Positions 1 through 12,324 of a DNA stretch of 64,000 bases are shown piece after piece. This DNA is from Megalobrama amblycephala (taxonomy: Eukaryota > Chordata > Actinopteri > Cypriniformes > Xenocyprididae), in contig NC_063052.1 of NCBI RefSeq assembly GCF_018812025.1, positions 18,931,414-18,995,413 of the forward strand, in the 5' to 3' direction. The notes under the pieces are model-generated. The model was not told where the DNA came from and made no database searches. It was given only the letters and a program-made list of their open reading frames with translations. Both the position numbers and the translations under genes were made by a program. The first letter of the stretch is position 1. The number at the start of each line of letters is the position of its first letter.

Positions 1-800
1 TGAAAACACGATATTGGACTGGTCACTGCCACGACCTCCACACCTTGGTGTGGAGGTCGGGAGAGAAGGGCAGTCCCCGATGCTGAGCACCGACGCTCAC
101 CACATCCACCTCCTCAGAGCTGGATAGATGAAGCGCCGATGTCTCTCTCCGGGGGGAAGAAACCACCAGAGAAGAGACACTGGGTCTGACAGGTGAAGGC
201 AGAGATAAGGCTGGGCCCGTCTCTAACCCCTCTGTCAAATTCATTTGTGAACCCCACGAATGGAGCCGCCGCTCTGCCTCGGCAGCAACGGGAACCGATC
301 TGTGGGGAACACTAGCCGCGGCACCCTCCTTATCTTTATCAAAGAGTGCCTGGTGTGATCTCAGTGTTCTGAGAGTGAGCTTCTCACAATGCATGCAGAC
401 AACTCCCTCGAGAGCTGCCTGGGCATGCTTAACTCCCATGCAAACAACACACATCTTGTGTGTATCCCCACCCGTGATAAACCGGGTATAAGGATGAACA
501 CACTTAGTGAATTGCTCTTGTCCTCAGACGAAGTGATCGTGACTTTTTGTATATAGACAGACAACACCAAATAAGACACACAAGATAACACTGAGCGCTT
601 GCTGAAGACAACAGAAGCAAGTGTTCTTTGGTCTGGGTATGCTTTATAGTTTCCTGGTCCGTGACGTCACCCGCTTCTGACGTCTCGTCACATTATAGTT
701 TAGATTCACGAGTGCTTCACGACGCAATCACGCAGAGGTGTTCCCAATGCATAATGATGCAGCGTTGACAGTTCCCTTGAAAGGGAACTGAGCATGTTTG
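1..800 (-). mobile_element. DIRS-like retrotransposon, 5' end fragment
   Basis: This is the 5' end of a DIRS-type tyrosine-recombinase retrotransposon on the minus strand; it runs off the left edge of the window. The segment at 640-720 (a TATA-like stretch, gtttcctggtcc and gtgacgtcac) recurs almost unchanged at 24850-24900 and 32110-32170, where it lies inside DIRS terminal repeats. The outer end carries the palindrome ttcccttgaaagggaa near 772-788, matching the terminal palindromes of the other DIRS copies here. The right boundary is set only to about 10-20 bases. Confidence 0.7.
23..481 (-). pseudogene. DIRS Gag-like N-terminal part
   Basis: An open stretch of about 143 codons from the last Met, extendable upstream in frame, encodes the cysteine-rich start of DIRS Gag: a CVVC pair, a KHAQAALEG segment, a second pair CMHC, then LTLRTLRSH and a long Ser/Pro/Glu-rich region. 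Related Gag pieces occur at about 61150-61480 and 26440-26950. Gag of these elements is thought to bind element RNA and form particles in the cytoplasm. The frame meets a stop at 23, so it is a remnant or a Gag end cut by frameshift. The true start cannot be fixed because no full-length copy is present here. Confidence 0.6.
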
Positions 801-908
801 TGTGACAAAACACTGATGACTTGAAAATGAATGGGAAATGAAAACTAAGTCCCTCAGGTGGTGAATCCATAATCTGAGTACTGAAAGGAAGTCATCCTTT
901 TTCATCTG

Positions 909-1229
909 ATGTCATCTGAAGTTTATTTGCTTTTGCAGCCTTGTGTAGCACCAAGGCCAATTAACACTAGCAACATTATAGAAGCTGCTGCGAGGTCTTG
1001 GCTTTTTAAACCAACCGGGAGTTCATTAAGACAATCGATGGAGTGCCACCAGAGGCATGACTTGCATGTGGCATACAAATGGTGTCTCCCACCAGATTGT
1101 GATGAATTGTTTGCCGTCAAGTCACGCTTTGGTCTGACCCTGGATGAGCTACAGGGTCAGTCTGAATCATTGTTGCAAAAGAGTAATTTAATCTTCAGAA
1201 AACAGCAACAACAAAGGTTGTTTGATTAA
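909..1229 (+). CDS. Unrecognised 106-codon reading frame
   Basis: An open frame of 106 codons with balanced composition, no low complexity, and a region with several Cys and His (near residues 45-65). I do not recognise the family. A pyrimidine-rich tract ending in cag precedes codon 12 or so (about 928-942), so it could be a 3'-terminal exon ending in the stop at 1227-1229, or a chance frame next to the DIRS end. There is no poly(A) signal close behind it and no neighbouring exon that I can support. It ends in a Gln-rich tail. Confidence 0.2.
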   Translation: MSSEVYLLLQPCVAPRPINTSNIIEAAARSWLFKPTGSSLRQSMECHQRHDLHVAYKWCLPPDCDELFAVKSRFGLTLDELQGQSESLLQKSNLIFRKQQQQRLFD

Positions 1230-2087
1230 TACAATGAAAGGGAGGGAGACACACACTGAAGAATCAAGAGATGCATTAGTAAGCAACACGATGCAACCCA
1301 AAAATTGGTGACGCACAGCAAGGAAATACAATGCTCAATACAAATAGTCATATAATTATGAATATAATTAGAAGATAAGTTGATGTAAGTTGTTTATGCT
1401 CAACTTTTAAAAGATTTGCATCTTTTGTTGTTGACAATGGCTTTGTATCCACTGCAAGTTTTTGAAAATTATACCATTATAGTCTCTGTGTTAACTACAA
1501 AAATGCAAATTTGTGAAAACAGTGATGTCATGTGCATACGTATTATATGTTCAGCCTATAGTCATGCACAAATACTTGACAACCAAAACAACAATGCTGG
1601 ACTACAGTACTGTCTTTGTGTGGCTCGAGATACTCATTTACTAGTTTATTAGTAATTCTCCAGCTAAGTGTAGATTTACTGCACCGCTACTACCAATAGC
1701 AGAGACACATTATTTACATACACCAAATTCTAACTGCCAACTAATTGTAAATCTTACCTTGCCAACTACTCGCCTGGTATGCATAATACAGCATTTTTAG
1801 TTATTTTTCTCAGATCTGTGCAAACATCTTGACAACATTGTCGTCTGCACGCAAAACTTTTAAAAATTGTCAATGAAATGCGTTTCTGTATTTAAGCACT
1901 TTGTTGTTGTGTAAACATACCCTCAATTTGTGACAGTTGGTTTACCATTTCATGTCCAGTTTAAAATATGGATCCTGAAGCAAAGACAGTTTAGAACTCT
2001 TTAAAGTTATGATTATGATGAAGACAATAACATGTTGTGTACTCATCTGCAGCAACCAACATGAAAATAAAAGGAGTTCAAATGTTT
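1230..2087. other. Non-coding AT-rich stretch, nothing recognised
   Basis: About 860 bases between the unknown frame and the TTAA element. I see only short frames, no inverted repeats and no recognisable coding remnant. Confidence 0.5.
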
Positions 2088-2913
2088 TTAACCCTTTCGC
2101 ACGTAAGTTTCAAATATTCTGTCTGACCCCCCAGCGTGAGTTTTTTAAGGTGACCGTTATTTAGAACGTATCACTTTATGGTTTCCATGGTGACGCGTCA
2201 TTGCTTGTGACCATGGAATGGTACTGTATGAATGATGATCTGCTTTCATTTAATTTTTCCTTTTTTTATTAAAAATATTCACAAATTTGCTAACTATAAC
2301 ATGAAATAGCTAATATTCCGATTGACAAATATGTGCAAGTGGATGTGTTTTGCTGTTTAAACACCTTTATAACGATCGCGTCGTTAGTTGAGCCACATGA
2401 GCGATGGGCGCCGCCATGTTAGTTTGCACCGCGCAGAGAATCGGATCTGTTGGATTTACAACCCGTGAATTTATCCACTTCTCCCGAAATCCATGAAAGT
2501 AAGTGTGCAGGTGAACTGGGGAAGAATAGAGTAAGCTTTTAAGTTACTTTCACAATGTGTATCTGATATGAATTAAACGTGTGGTCAAGTTATAATGGAA
2601 AGGGTTGTTATTTCCGTTTCTATAGACATCATTGTGTATTTTACAAACTCTAAATATATTGTTTTGTTAGTACTCATGTGTATTTAAATGTCTGAAACCT
2701 GAAATGAACATTATTTGGTTGAAAACACTGCATATGAAAAGCGCTGCGCGCGTCCGTCTCTGGTTTAGCGCCAGTTAAAGAGCGCATGCACATTTGAATT
2801 TGGCAGTTGATCACGTAATGCACTGAACGTTCTAATCACACCGGTGTGATCGTACGCTCCTGGGGCCAGCCAAGATTTTCACACCGGTGTGATCGTACAT
2901 GTTAAAGGGTTAA
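2088..2913. mobile_element. TTAA-flanked non-autonomous DNA transposon (piggyBac-like)
   Basis: The element lies between TTAA at 2088-2091 and TTAA at 2910-2913, and both ends continue inward as CCCTTT when read from outside. TTAA duplication with a CCCTTT-like terminus is the signature of piggyBac elements. Near the right end the perfect palindrome TCACACCGGTGTGA occurs twice (2836-2849 and 2879-2892), each followed by tcgtac, suggesting a subterminal transposase-binding repeat. No transposase frame is present, so the copy is non-autonomous (826 bp). Confidence 0.6.
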
Positions 2914-3224
2914 TGAGCAAGTAAGCTAAACTCCTACAATTACAGACTTCAAGCTATATGCTTTAAGATATTGTAAACGGAGAAGAAAACAGCTCTACAG
3001 CATTGTTGATTTTAGTTCATGTCTTCAAAATGTATTCATAGCTTTGTGTTTTGCTAAAATTAAACAGATGTACCTTGTGAGATTTACACAATTACAAATG
3101 ATTAGTATTAGTGAATGTATAGTAACTAATTTGTAAAATGATTGCATTACACATAAGTTATATATATTATTTATAATTATTATATATATTCATATGTTGA
3201 ATACTGCCCAAAAAACAAAAAAAC

Positions 3225-3458
<234 letters not shown>

Positions 3459-3460
<2 letters not shown>

Positions 3461-3780
3461 GCGAGGGGGATGTGGTTCAGCGAAGTCTGCAGCGGGAGAG
3501 AGAGTCAGGAGACGAGCGGTGAGTGAGTGGGTTAAATGCAAATGACTGTCTCTTGTTTCAGTAATTGGTGTGGAGAGAGTATATAACACCAGGAGAAACA
3601 GGAGTGGCTGAGAGAGAGAAGGACTACTGACTGCTGCCCACACTGGATTTATGCTGATTCTGTTGGAGAGACTTTGTGATTTATTTGTGACCGTTTTGTG
3701 CCTGTCTGTTTGCAGAGACTAGTGACTCTGACTAGTGACTAGTCAGAGACTAGTGACTCTGGGACAAATAAACCCTCTTA
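3459..3780 (+). mobile_element. LTR-like segment (possible solo LTR fragment)
   Basis: The block starts with tgtggcgagggggatg directly after the TA repeat, has a TATA-like box (gtatataac, 3579-3587) and a poly(A) signal AATAAA (3767-3772). That order (U3-like, TATA, poly(A) signal) fits a long terminal repeat of a gypsy-type element. A 16-bp unit around actagtgactctg is locally duplicated near 3718-3760. No internal coding region follows and no target duplication was found, so the assignment is tentative. Confidence 0.4.
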
Positions 3781-4759
3781 ATCCTATGCATTCTCTATAT
3801 AACCACTTGGGAAATGTATATGTACATGTATCCAATTTTCCCATCTCCTGACTTTCCTTTTATAGGCTTTATTCTATGTATTAATTCTCTCTTTTGAACT
3901 ATTTTGGTACTAATGTTTCATAGTTGCAAATTTATAGTTAACTGAAATCACATTGGTAGCATGTTTGGCATCTACAGACTCCAACTTTTGTTTCCTATTT
4001 GGCAATTTATGTTACGTGTTACTAACTCTGTGACTCATTAGTATTATAATAATCTAGAAGGTTCTTGTCTCATTCATCCAATCCAGTGTCTTATGCCAAC
4101 ATCTTGCTACAGAACAAAGCCTCGTAAAATTTCCCTCTGAAAGGGAAACTTCTTATTGGCTCAGACACCTTAAGAGGGTGTGACATCTTCACTCCTTATA
4201 TTCATTGATCACAAGATCAAACCCTCTTCTTTTCTCTTCTCTTTTACTGACAAATGCTGATGTCAAGATGATGCTGTAAGAAGCTAGAAGCTTCTAAGGA
4301 ACCCCAAGCTTGTGCCAGGCTTCGGCCTAGACCTTCCATTCACCAAAGATCCTCTGAATCCAACTGGTTCTCTTTCATCAAGACAATATCAGCAAAGATT
4401 CAATGGGAGCCTCCACAAATTGCATCAGGACAGTTTTAATTCAACTTGCAGGGGTTTGCTCAAGGCTGTTGATCTGCTGAATTTCAAACAATGCTATAAC
4501 TGTGCGGTCTTACTGTACATTATTTAACATCTATGCATGTATGTGTGTGAATGTAGTTAAGTGTTTAGTCTAGTTAATAAAGTCTTGTTCATGACACAAG
4601 TTGTCTGTGTTTCACGCTTATATACTGGAGTCCCTATTCATGCAGATCCTGACTACAGGCTCTTAGTAGTACTGTACAATAAGATTGTTATTTTCCATAA
4701 CCTGGAAATGAACATTTCTTAGAATTAATAAACAATTAACACTGGTGTTCAGGGTCTAG
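3781..4759 (+). other. Non-coding; second LTR-like block at about 4120-4620
   Basis: No coding remnant is recognisable. Around 4133-4150 there is a short palindrome (tttccctctgaaagggaaa), followed by a transcribed-looking stretch ending in a poly(A) signal AATAAA at 4576-4581, which resembles the end of an LTR or of a non-coding retroelement. Its 71-codon open frame at 4312-4527 has no recognised similarity. Confidence 0.3.
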
Positions 4760-5065
4760 CTAACGTGGTTTTTGCCTGTGTTGGGCTCGCATTTGCTCAG
4801 TACTAACATGCCTCGGGCAAAACGTTTTCTTTTTTCTTCTCTGATCTGCCTCATTTTTTTCACTTCCAAAATGAATATTGGATATTTACCATCGCAGCTA
4901 AGGGCCTTGAATTGCCACCCGTGTCTCAATTCTGTGACATATGAATGCAGCCGGAGTCTAGGGATTCTCCAGCACCCATGATACATACACCGCTCACGGC
5001 ATGTCTTCAGGAGTACCTTTTGCTCTAAGCCTGATACCCTTCCATGCATCTGGAATAACCATAGA

Positions 5066-6833
5066 TTGTCGTCCATGCCCAGACAGTTACCCGCTGGCAA
5101 TACTATACATCGCTCTTTAATTTATCTTACTGATGCCCACCAATGTACCGCTAACTTGAATTCCCTGCATCGTCATTTTGCGCTTCTGAACTGTCAATCA
5201 ATATCGGACAAAGCCCCTTATCACAATGAAATTATCACTGACAATAAGCTTGACATTTTTCTTCTCACTGAAACTTGCCAAGTTCCGGATGATTTTCTGC
5301 AGTTGAATCTTCTTGTACCTGAAGGATATAAGTATTTGTCCAGACCTCGACTGCATGGTAAAGGGGGTGGTCTCGCTGTCATTTTTCGGGACAATCTCCG
5401 ACTCACGCAACTTAATTTTCACGATAACAATTCATTTGAATATATGTGACCCGATCTGGCGAAATGAGTCGGAAGTCGCAATGTTCTATTTTAAGATATG
5501 GGCCGATAATGTGGAAAAACAATGAAAAAATATATATATTTTTTTAAGCTAATTTCAAAGAACAGACTTTCAAAAATAATCTCCCAAAGTTTCGAAGTCC
5601 AGATAATTGAGTAAAGGTATTTAAATGGCTATTACATTTGACATGGTTTTACTAAATTCGTTGGAAATGAACTTCTCAACTCCTCTCGTCACTTATGAGC
5701 ATTTCCCGGTATCCCCTGAAACGTCATTATCTCTGCTCTACAAATATGGTGTTACACGTTGTATAGAACCAATCAAAAAGCTTAGAAATGTAAACACACT
5801 GACCTAAATGCTGATTTTTAACAATGGGAAGCCCCGTTTCGACTAACAGGCACGCGATCGGTCCAGCCATCCTCCTGTCAGACTAGCGTGCCTTATAAAA
5901 TAAAACTCCCATTTGCGTGTCTCTCTTTAAAAGCCAATAAAAATTGAATCCATATAGGTAGCACAAAAATTCTTTTTGCATACAAAACCAAAGACTTTAA
6001 ACTTTCATATCAAGCCCTTTCCTCCAACATGCTTCTGTTGCATTGTTTTCACCCTCTAATGAGTCTGAGAAATATGCGTTTACAACAAAAATAGCACAGC
6101 AGCTAACTGAATACAAGTATGTATTTCACGTGCTCATAACTTCATGAAAAATGCACAGATCATAAAAATCGCACATCAATATTTAAAGCAGATTCTCAAG
6201 ATTAAAATGAATCCAAAATCAATATAATATATTGCGTTGATCACAAGATATTACTCACGAAATGATTTAACATACTTGGCTAAAAACATGTCTCTCATCT
6301 CTCCGGGATGCAGTGTGTATCCAATGTTCCCGGACCCATCCATGTTCATTTTCCAACATGGAATAACACAAAATAGATATCATTTTAAAGCTTTGAATCT
6401 CATCTTTTTAATGCATTTTGAAAATGAGGCGCTGAGAAGCACCTCTAAACCGGAGTTTACCGCCCGTTGGCGCCACCTGGCTGCGGAAAAAATGAACAAC
6501 AATTTTTCAAACTATTCTTTATAATATCACCACGAAATTTGAACCAGATGCAGCTCACATATAGGAGAGCATCACCAAAAAAGATTTTTTTTAGCGATCT
6601 TATTGTGTTCCTGAGTTATTCTATGTCAAATAAAAAAAGAAAAATTATTTTTAAAAAATTATATATATTTTTTGTCTTTTATGAGCTGTTTCTCGGCAAG
6701 AAAATGTCCAAATGTAATGTAATTTATATTTTCTTAAAATTTAAAATGTTTTGTATCAAATGATACCTACCTTTTGACTCTCCTTGCTAGAGTTTTGGAG
6801 TTATAAGTCTTTACTTTTGTGTGTGTCGCTCAG

Positions 6834-6865
<32 letters not shown>

Positions 6866-7763
6866 CTAAATAAGCCTTCAGGTCTTAAAGGGTTAATTCA
6901 AATAAATACTTTAAAATAATTTGAGCTTCAGCCTGGTTTAATAGCATTTATATATATATAAAAATGTCTTTGGTCAAATTAAGCTGTAAAATAAATAGTT
7001 TATCCCTTTAAATGCAATGGATTTTGAAAAATATCAACAAAAAAACGGGCAAAAAACTTTAAAAGTGATTTTCTCAGGTTTTCAATTTGAAAAAGAGGGC
7101 AGACGACCATAATTAAAATGGGTATATCTTTACAACCATTCAAGGTATGACTTTTACTAGGATATAATTTTAAAGCTTATTGTCTCATCTTTCCATTGAT
7201 ACCAAAATCTCAATTTTGAAATTTGGGTCACTGTGACTCATTTTGCTGGATCAGGTCACATATGGTATTGAAGGCTGACTCTCTTATAATTATCTTGCTA
7301 TATCGTCCTCCTAAAGCCCTTTCCAACTTTTTTTCTGAACTCAGTGAACTGTTAACCCTTGCCTGTTCATTGTCATTTCCCATTCTCCTACTTGGTGACT
7401 TCAATTCATGTCAATACTGTTTGCTCTAACACTAGTCAATTAATGTCTGTTTTTGAATGTTTTAATCTGACTCAGCATGTTCATTTTCCTACCCATACTC
7501 GTGGTCATATCCTTGATCTGATATGTACATCAAGGGTTGATATCTGTTCCATCTCTTCTTCTGACACTGGTATCTCTGATCACAAACTTCTTGATTTTAG
7601 CTTAAGTCTGCCTATGCATAAGAAATGCCTTAAAACTGTTATTTCATACCGCAATCTGAAAGCTATTGACACTGCATCATTCCGTACCTCTATTGTTTCT
7701 TCGAACCTTTCAGATTTCTTTGATATTTCTTCTCCCTCCATGATATTATCTATCACTCCATAA
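5066..7763 (+). pseudogene. L2 LINE endonuclease region (split)
   Basis: The N-terminal endonuclease of the apurinic/apyrimidinic type, which nicks target DNA to prime reverse transcription. 5066-5444 shows the start block LLNCQSISDKAPY, the LLTETCQVP segment carrying the catalytic Glu, and the GGGLAVIFRDNL block. After the 1.8-kb insertion, 7261-7763 continues with YRPPK, LLLGDFNS (catalytic Asp-Phe-Asn) and SDTGISDHKLLDF (the SDH motif). A frameshift falls near 7410-7430, just after GDFN. The three conserved endonuclease motifs can be seen, but not in one frame. Confidence 0.8.
5445..7260. mobile_element. Non-autonomous TIR DNA transposon inside the L2 endonuclease
   Basis: The 1816-bp insert starts TGTGACCCGATCTGGCGAAA and, read from its right end, starts TGTGACCTGATCCAGCAAAA, giving terminal inverted repeats of about 27 bp with a few mismatches. 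The LINE reading frame resumes exactly on removal. The target duplication is either TA or ATAT; the sequence cannot separate them because the site is gaatatatgg. It holds a 27-base A run (6834-6860) and no recognisable transposase; the open frames inside (for example 6237-6763) are AT-rich and unconvincing. Superfamily is uncertain, possibly Tc1/mariner-like if TA is right. Confidence 0.75.
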
Positions 7764-7788
7764 TTTCTGAAATCTTACAGCAGCATAC

Positions 7789-8747
7789 AGTAACACTTTA
7801 GAATAACTCACACTATGAAGCATTAGTTAAGCATTAGTAAATAGTTAATTCATCATTTATAAAACATTAATAGACATTAGTAAGCCATTCATAAATACAG
7901 ATATAAATGCTTTGTTCTTGATTTATAAGCATATCTATAATGAGTTTAATAATTGTATTTTCATACTTTATTAATGATCAATTTATCATTTCTAAATTAT
8001 GTATTACATTATTCACAAACCAGTTATTTAGGAGTTGTCAGTGGTTCATAAGATCATTTAGAAAGTGTAAGTAAATGATTAATAAAATATTTAAATGTAC
8101 ATTTATGCATCTTATTATTTAGACATATAGTATTAGTTACTCAGTGTGTTAATAAATGCTTTATTAACATATTCCTAGTGTCAAAACTACCTCGGTACTA
8201 ACTTTAAAACATTAGAGAACAGCAGTGCAGAAGATCACTGAACCTTTAAATCTCATTTATAAAAGCTTTAGAAAGCATAAATAGTCGTCACTTTAGATGA
8301 GCTCACAAAAATAGTTAACTGACTGCTTCTAAATGTTTTATAACTACCTGAATTAATCATGAATTGCAGTAGGAATATGTGTTAATAAAACATTTACTAA
8401 CACACTAAGTAACTATGTGTCTAAATAATAAGATGTATAAATGAATGTTTAAATAGTTTATTAATCATTTACTTACACTTACTAAATGAACTACTGACAA
8501 CTCCTAAATAACTGGTTTGTAAATAATGTAATACTTAATTTAGAAATGATAAATTGATCATTAATAAAGTATGAAAATACAATTATTAAACACATTATAG
8601 ATATGCTTATAAATCAAGAATAAAGCAATTATAGCTGTATTTATAAACTACTTACTAATGTCTATTAATGCTTCATAAGTGATGAAATAACTATTAACTA
8701 ATGCTTAACTAATGCTTCATAGTGTGCAGTTATTATAAAGTGTTACC
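7789..8747. mobile_element. Foldback hAT-like MITE with 8-bp target duplication
   Basis: A 959-bp insert flanked by the exact 8-bp duplication CAGCATAC (7781-7788 and 8748-8755). Both ends read AGTAACACTTTA or GGTAACACTTTA, and the inverted similarity continues far inward, so nearly the whole element is two arms of a hairpin. An 8-bp duplication points to the hAT superfamily. There is no coding capacity. The same termini and duplication length occur on the much larger foldback element at 37031-40194. Confidence 0.8.
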
Positions 8748-8755
8748 CAGCATAC

Positions 8756-10613
8756 TCCTATTAAGACCAGATGTGTCCCTGAGCTCCGTATTCTCAAGGC
8801 TACTGGTAGACGGCGTGAGCGTTTCTATAGAAAAACTGGTCTTACTGTACATTATTTAGCCTTTCTTGATCATCTCAAAATATACAAATTTGCTCTCATC
8901 TCAGCTCGCTCTAGTTTTGTCTCTGCCACAATTAATAAATCAAGTAACAAGCCAAAAGCATTATTCAATACAATTAATAAGCTTACTAAACCTCCACCTC
9001 ATGATGCCCTAGCTTCTAATGAGCTTTGCTGTTCTTTTATGGATTATTTGCTTGAAAAGACTGATGCCGTCCACCAATGCCTCTCTACTGATACAAAGCT
9101 CAACTATCCACCAAATCTATCCAGTCAAACTCTGTCTTGTTTTTCTTTGACAACCCCATCTTCTGTCTCTAAGTTAATCTTGAAATCCAACTCTTCTTCC
9201 TGTCAACTTGATCCTGCTCCTACTTCTCTCCTGAAACTTTGCCATTCTTCCATCTTTGCACCTATCTCTCACTTCATCAATACATCACTTACCTCTGCTT
9301 CATTTCCTATGCCATTCAAAACTGCTGCAGTTACCCCTGTTCTCAAGAAACCCAACCTCATCCCCTCAGTTCTATCTAATTACCGTCCTATTTGAAATTT
9401 ACCTTTCATAGCTAAATTACTGAAAAGCACTGTTGCCTCCCAACTCCAGTTTTTTCTAGTTGAAAATAATCTCTTCGATCCCTTTCGATCTGGTTTTCGC
9501 CCCCTCCATAGTACTGAAACTGCACTTGTAAAGGTAGTGAATGATCTACTGCTTTCTGCTGATTCTGGTTCTCTGTCTATACTTCTGCTACTTGACCTCA
9601 GCTCTGCCTTCGATACCGTCTCCCATTAATTACTTGTTTCTCGTCTCTCTGATTTGGGTATTTCTGGTTCTGCTCTTTCTTGATTTTCTTCCTATCTCTC
9701 TGACAGACAATTTTACATCTCAGTTAAGGATTTTCGATCACCTACTGTCCCCCTGAAGCGAGGTGTTCCCCAGGGATCCGTTCTCGGGCCTTTATTATTC
9801 ATAATGTACATCATACCACTTGGTCAGATTTTACAACGTCATGGTCTCAACTATCATTTTTACGCTGATGACATTAAATTATACTCAATCTGCATACCTA
9901 CTCTACCTCCCCAAACTTAATTCAGGCTTAATTCAAATTTTGGACAAAACTGAGATAATTTTCATTGAAACTCCCTCACTTACCAGCAATATTTCTACCA
10001 ATTTCACCTGTGAAATTGCTGGTTCTCACATCAAAACATCCAATACTGTTACAAATTTAGGTGTCATCATTGACTCCACCCTTTCCTTTCAGTCTCATAT
10101 TACCTCTATTACCAAATCTGCATTCTTCCACCTACGTCGCATTGCCCAACTCCGTCCCTTCATCAGTACCAAAGACACTGAAACTGTCATCCATGCATTT
10201 GTCTCATCACGCCTTGATTACTGTAATGCTTTCTTCATTGGTCTACCTGCCAGCTCCATTTCCAGATTGCAATACATTCAAAACTCTGCTGCTAGAATAC
10301 TCACCCATACCAAGCGTTCTGCTCACATCACCCCAATTTTGTATGATTTCCACTGGTTTCCAGTTGCCTACCGTATTAAATTAAAAATTCTCCTGCTCAC
10401 TTTTAAATCTTTGCATGGCTTGGCTCCCCCTATCTTTATAATATGCTCGTCCCCTACACTCCGACCCGCTCACTACGTTCCTCTGACTCTGGCCTTCTCG
10501 TTGTCCCTCGGCATCACCTCTCTTCAATGGGGGGCAGATCATTCAGTACTATCACACCCAACCTCTGGAATTCTCTCCCCCGCTCACTCTGTTGTGTTAA
10601 TAATATCTCTGAA
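8756..10613 (+). pseudogene. L2 LINE reverse transcriptase region
   Basis: Follows the foldback insert and continues the LINE. Visible blocks in order: RRERFYRKTGLTVHYLAFLD (8810-8870), PVLKKPNLIPSVLSNYRPI (RT block 1, near 9340-9395), [13 protein letters not shown] (first catalytic Asp, near 9590-9625), [15 protein letters not shown] (near 9758-9800), FYADDIKLYS (YxDD box, near 9857-9890), NLGVIIDSTLSFQSH (near 10050) and RLDYCNAFFIGLP (near 10212). Stops (after RPI, after VSH) and frameshifts (near 9620-9820 and 9900-9960) break it into at least four frames. The enzyme copies element RNA at the nicked target; this copy cannot. Confidence 0.8.
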
Positions 10614-10625
10614 TTTAAATCATTA

Positions 10626-12324
10626 AGTCAATTCAAGTCAAGTCACCTTTATTTATATAGCACTTTTTGCAGTGTAGATTGCGCCAAAGCAGCTTTACAG
10701 TGATAACTGGTACATGATTTTGGCTGCACAGCAGCTCTTAAAGAATAGTGTCAAGGCAGGCAGATCAAAGCACTGTTGATTATCAAATGTTGAGTCAAAT
10801 GTCCCCAACAAGCCAAAGGCGACAGCGGCAAGGAACCCAAACTCCAACAGGTGACATCAGGTGGCAAACAAGTGGCAAATAGGTGTTAAAATGGAAAAAA
10901 AAAAAACCTTGGAAGAAACCAGGCTTAGTCGGGGATCCAGTTCTCCTCTGGCGAGCAGTGCTTTGTTACGATTCAGGTTGCTATCATAAGTCCGATAGGA
11001 TTGCAACATTCAAAGTATTTATTTCAGTTCCATCCAGTTGAGGATCGTATTCATCACGCCGGTATGGACGGTTGTTGAGGAACTGTGCCACTGTATGTCG
11101 TGTAGATGAGGCCTTCACAGTGGATGATCTAGTTGACTCAATCTCTGCTGATACTTCAGGGCTGCATTGTGGTCGTGTCAAGGCGCAGGTCCTTGGTCTC
11201 ACCTGGATACTGCTTGGATCTGGTTGATTACGGTAAACCTTAGGATAAACAGAAAGACTAATATTAGCGTAGATGCCATTCTTCTTCTGATGTAACAAGT
11301 ACATCTGGTGTTCCCGGTTCCAGCTGACCTAATTTATGCAGCCTAATAATCCTTTAACGGATTTGAAAATATAAATTGATGATGTGTCATGTGTATGTCA
11401 GGTTAAAGAGATGCGTTTTTAGTCTAGATTTAAACTGACAGAGTGTGTCTGCTTCCGAACAATGCTAGGAAGATTGTTCCAGAGTTTAGGTGCCAAATAG
11501 GAGAAGGATCTACCACCTGTGGTTGATTTTAATATTCTAGGTATTATCAGCTGGCCTGAATTCTGAGATTGCAAAAGACGTGAAGGACTATAATGCTTTA
11601 AGAGCTTGCTCAGGTACTGGGGAGCTAAACCATTTAGTGCTTTGTAAGTAATTAGCAAGATTTTAAAATCTATACTATGTTTAACAGGAAGCCAATGCAG
11701 TGACGACAGAACTGGGCTAATATGGTTATACTTCCTAGTTCTAGTAAGAACTCTAGCTGCTGCATTTTGTCTGAGCTGTAGTTTATTTATCAGGCGAGCA
11801 GAACAACTACCCAGTAAAGCGTTACAGTAATCTAGCCTTGAGGTCATGAAAGTATGAACTAACTGTTCTGCATTTTTCATTGAGAGCATACGTCGTAGTT
11901 TAGATATATTTTTAAGATAGAAGAATGCGGTTTTACAGATGCTAGTGACATGGCCTTCAAATGAAAGATTGGTATCAAAGAGCATACCCAGGTTCCTAAC
12001 TGACGACGAAGACTTAACAGAGCAGCCATCAAGTGTTAGACAGTGTTCTAGGTTATTACGTGAGGAAGTTTTTGGTCCAAAAATTTGAATCTTTGTTTTT
12101 TCTGAATTTAGTAGTAGGAAATTACTGGTCATCCAGTTTTTTATATTAGCTATGCATTCCGTTAATTTTGTGAATTGGTAAGTTTCGTCAGGGCACGAAA
12201 AAATATATAGCTGAGTATCATCAGCGTAACAGTGAAAACTAACACCATGCTTCCTAATGATATCTCCGAAGGGTAGCATGTACAGAGTGAAAAGCAACGG
12301 TCCTAGTACTGAGCCTTGCGGTAC
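10626..12324 (-). mobile_element. Antisense L2 LINE copy inserted in the first L2
   Basis: A 5'-truncated L2 LINE on the minus strand. Its 3' end is at 10626-10680, with the short tandem tail read as ttgacttgaattgact on the minus strand, preceded by ataaataaaggtgacttg. The flanking copies tttaaatcatta (10614-10625) and tttaaagtcatta (12325-12337) are a target-site duplication differing by one base, and the host LINE frame resumes beyond it. The 3' UTR (10660-11400) closely resembles the L2 3' UTRs at 29241-29737 and 34683-35140. Confidence 0.85.
11419..12324 (-). pseudogene. L2 reverse transcriptase, C-terminal two thirds
   Basis: An uninterrupted minus-strand stretch of about 300 codons starts at the truncation point and ends at 11419. 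It contains [18 protein letters not shown], the catalytic [11 protein letters not shown] box (YxDD), [63 protein letters not shown] and [17 protein letters not shown], which is the usual C-terminal order in L2-type ORF2. The first six codons come from the host site, so the element itself begins at V of VPQGS. The endonuclease and N-terminal RT blocks are missing through 5' truncation. The tail after SVSLNLD ends early compared with the host L2 (KSLLKTHLF), suggesting a late frameshift. Confidence 0.85.

Noticed and set aside
9039..10626. Possible functional LINE reverse transcriptase
   Set aside because: Catalytic motifs are present but stops and frameshifts split the coding region into several frames.
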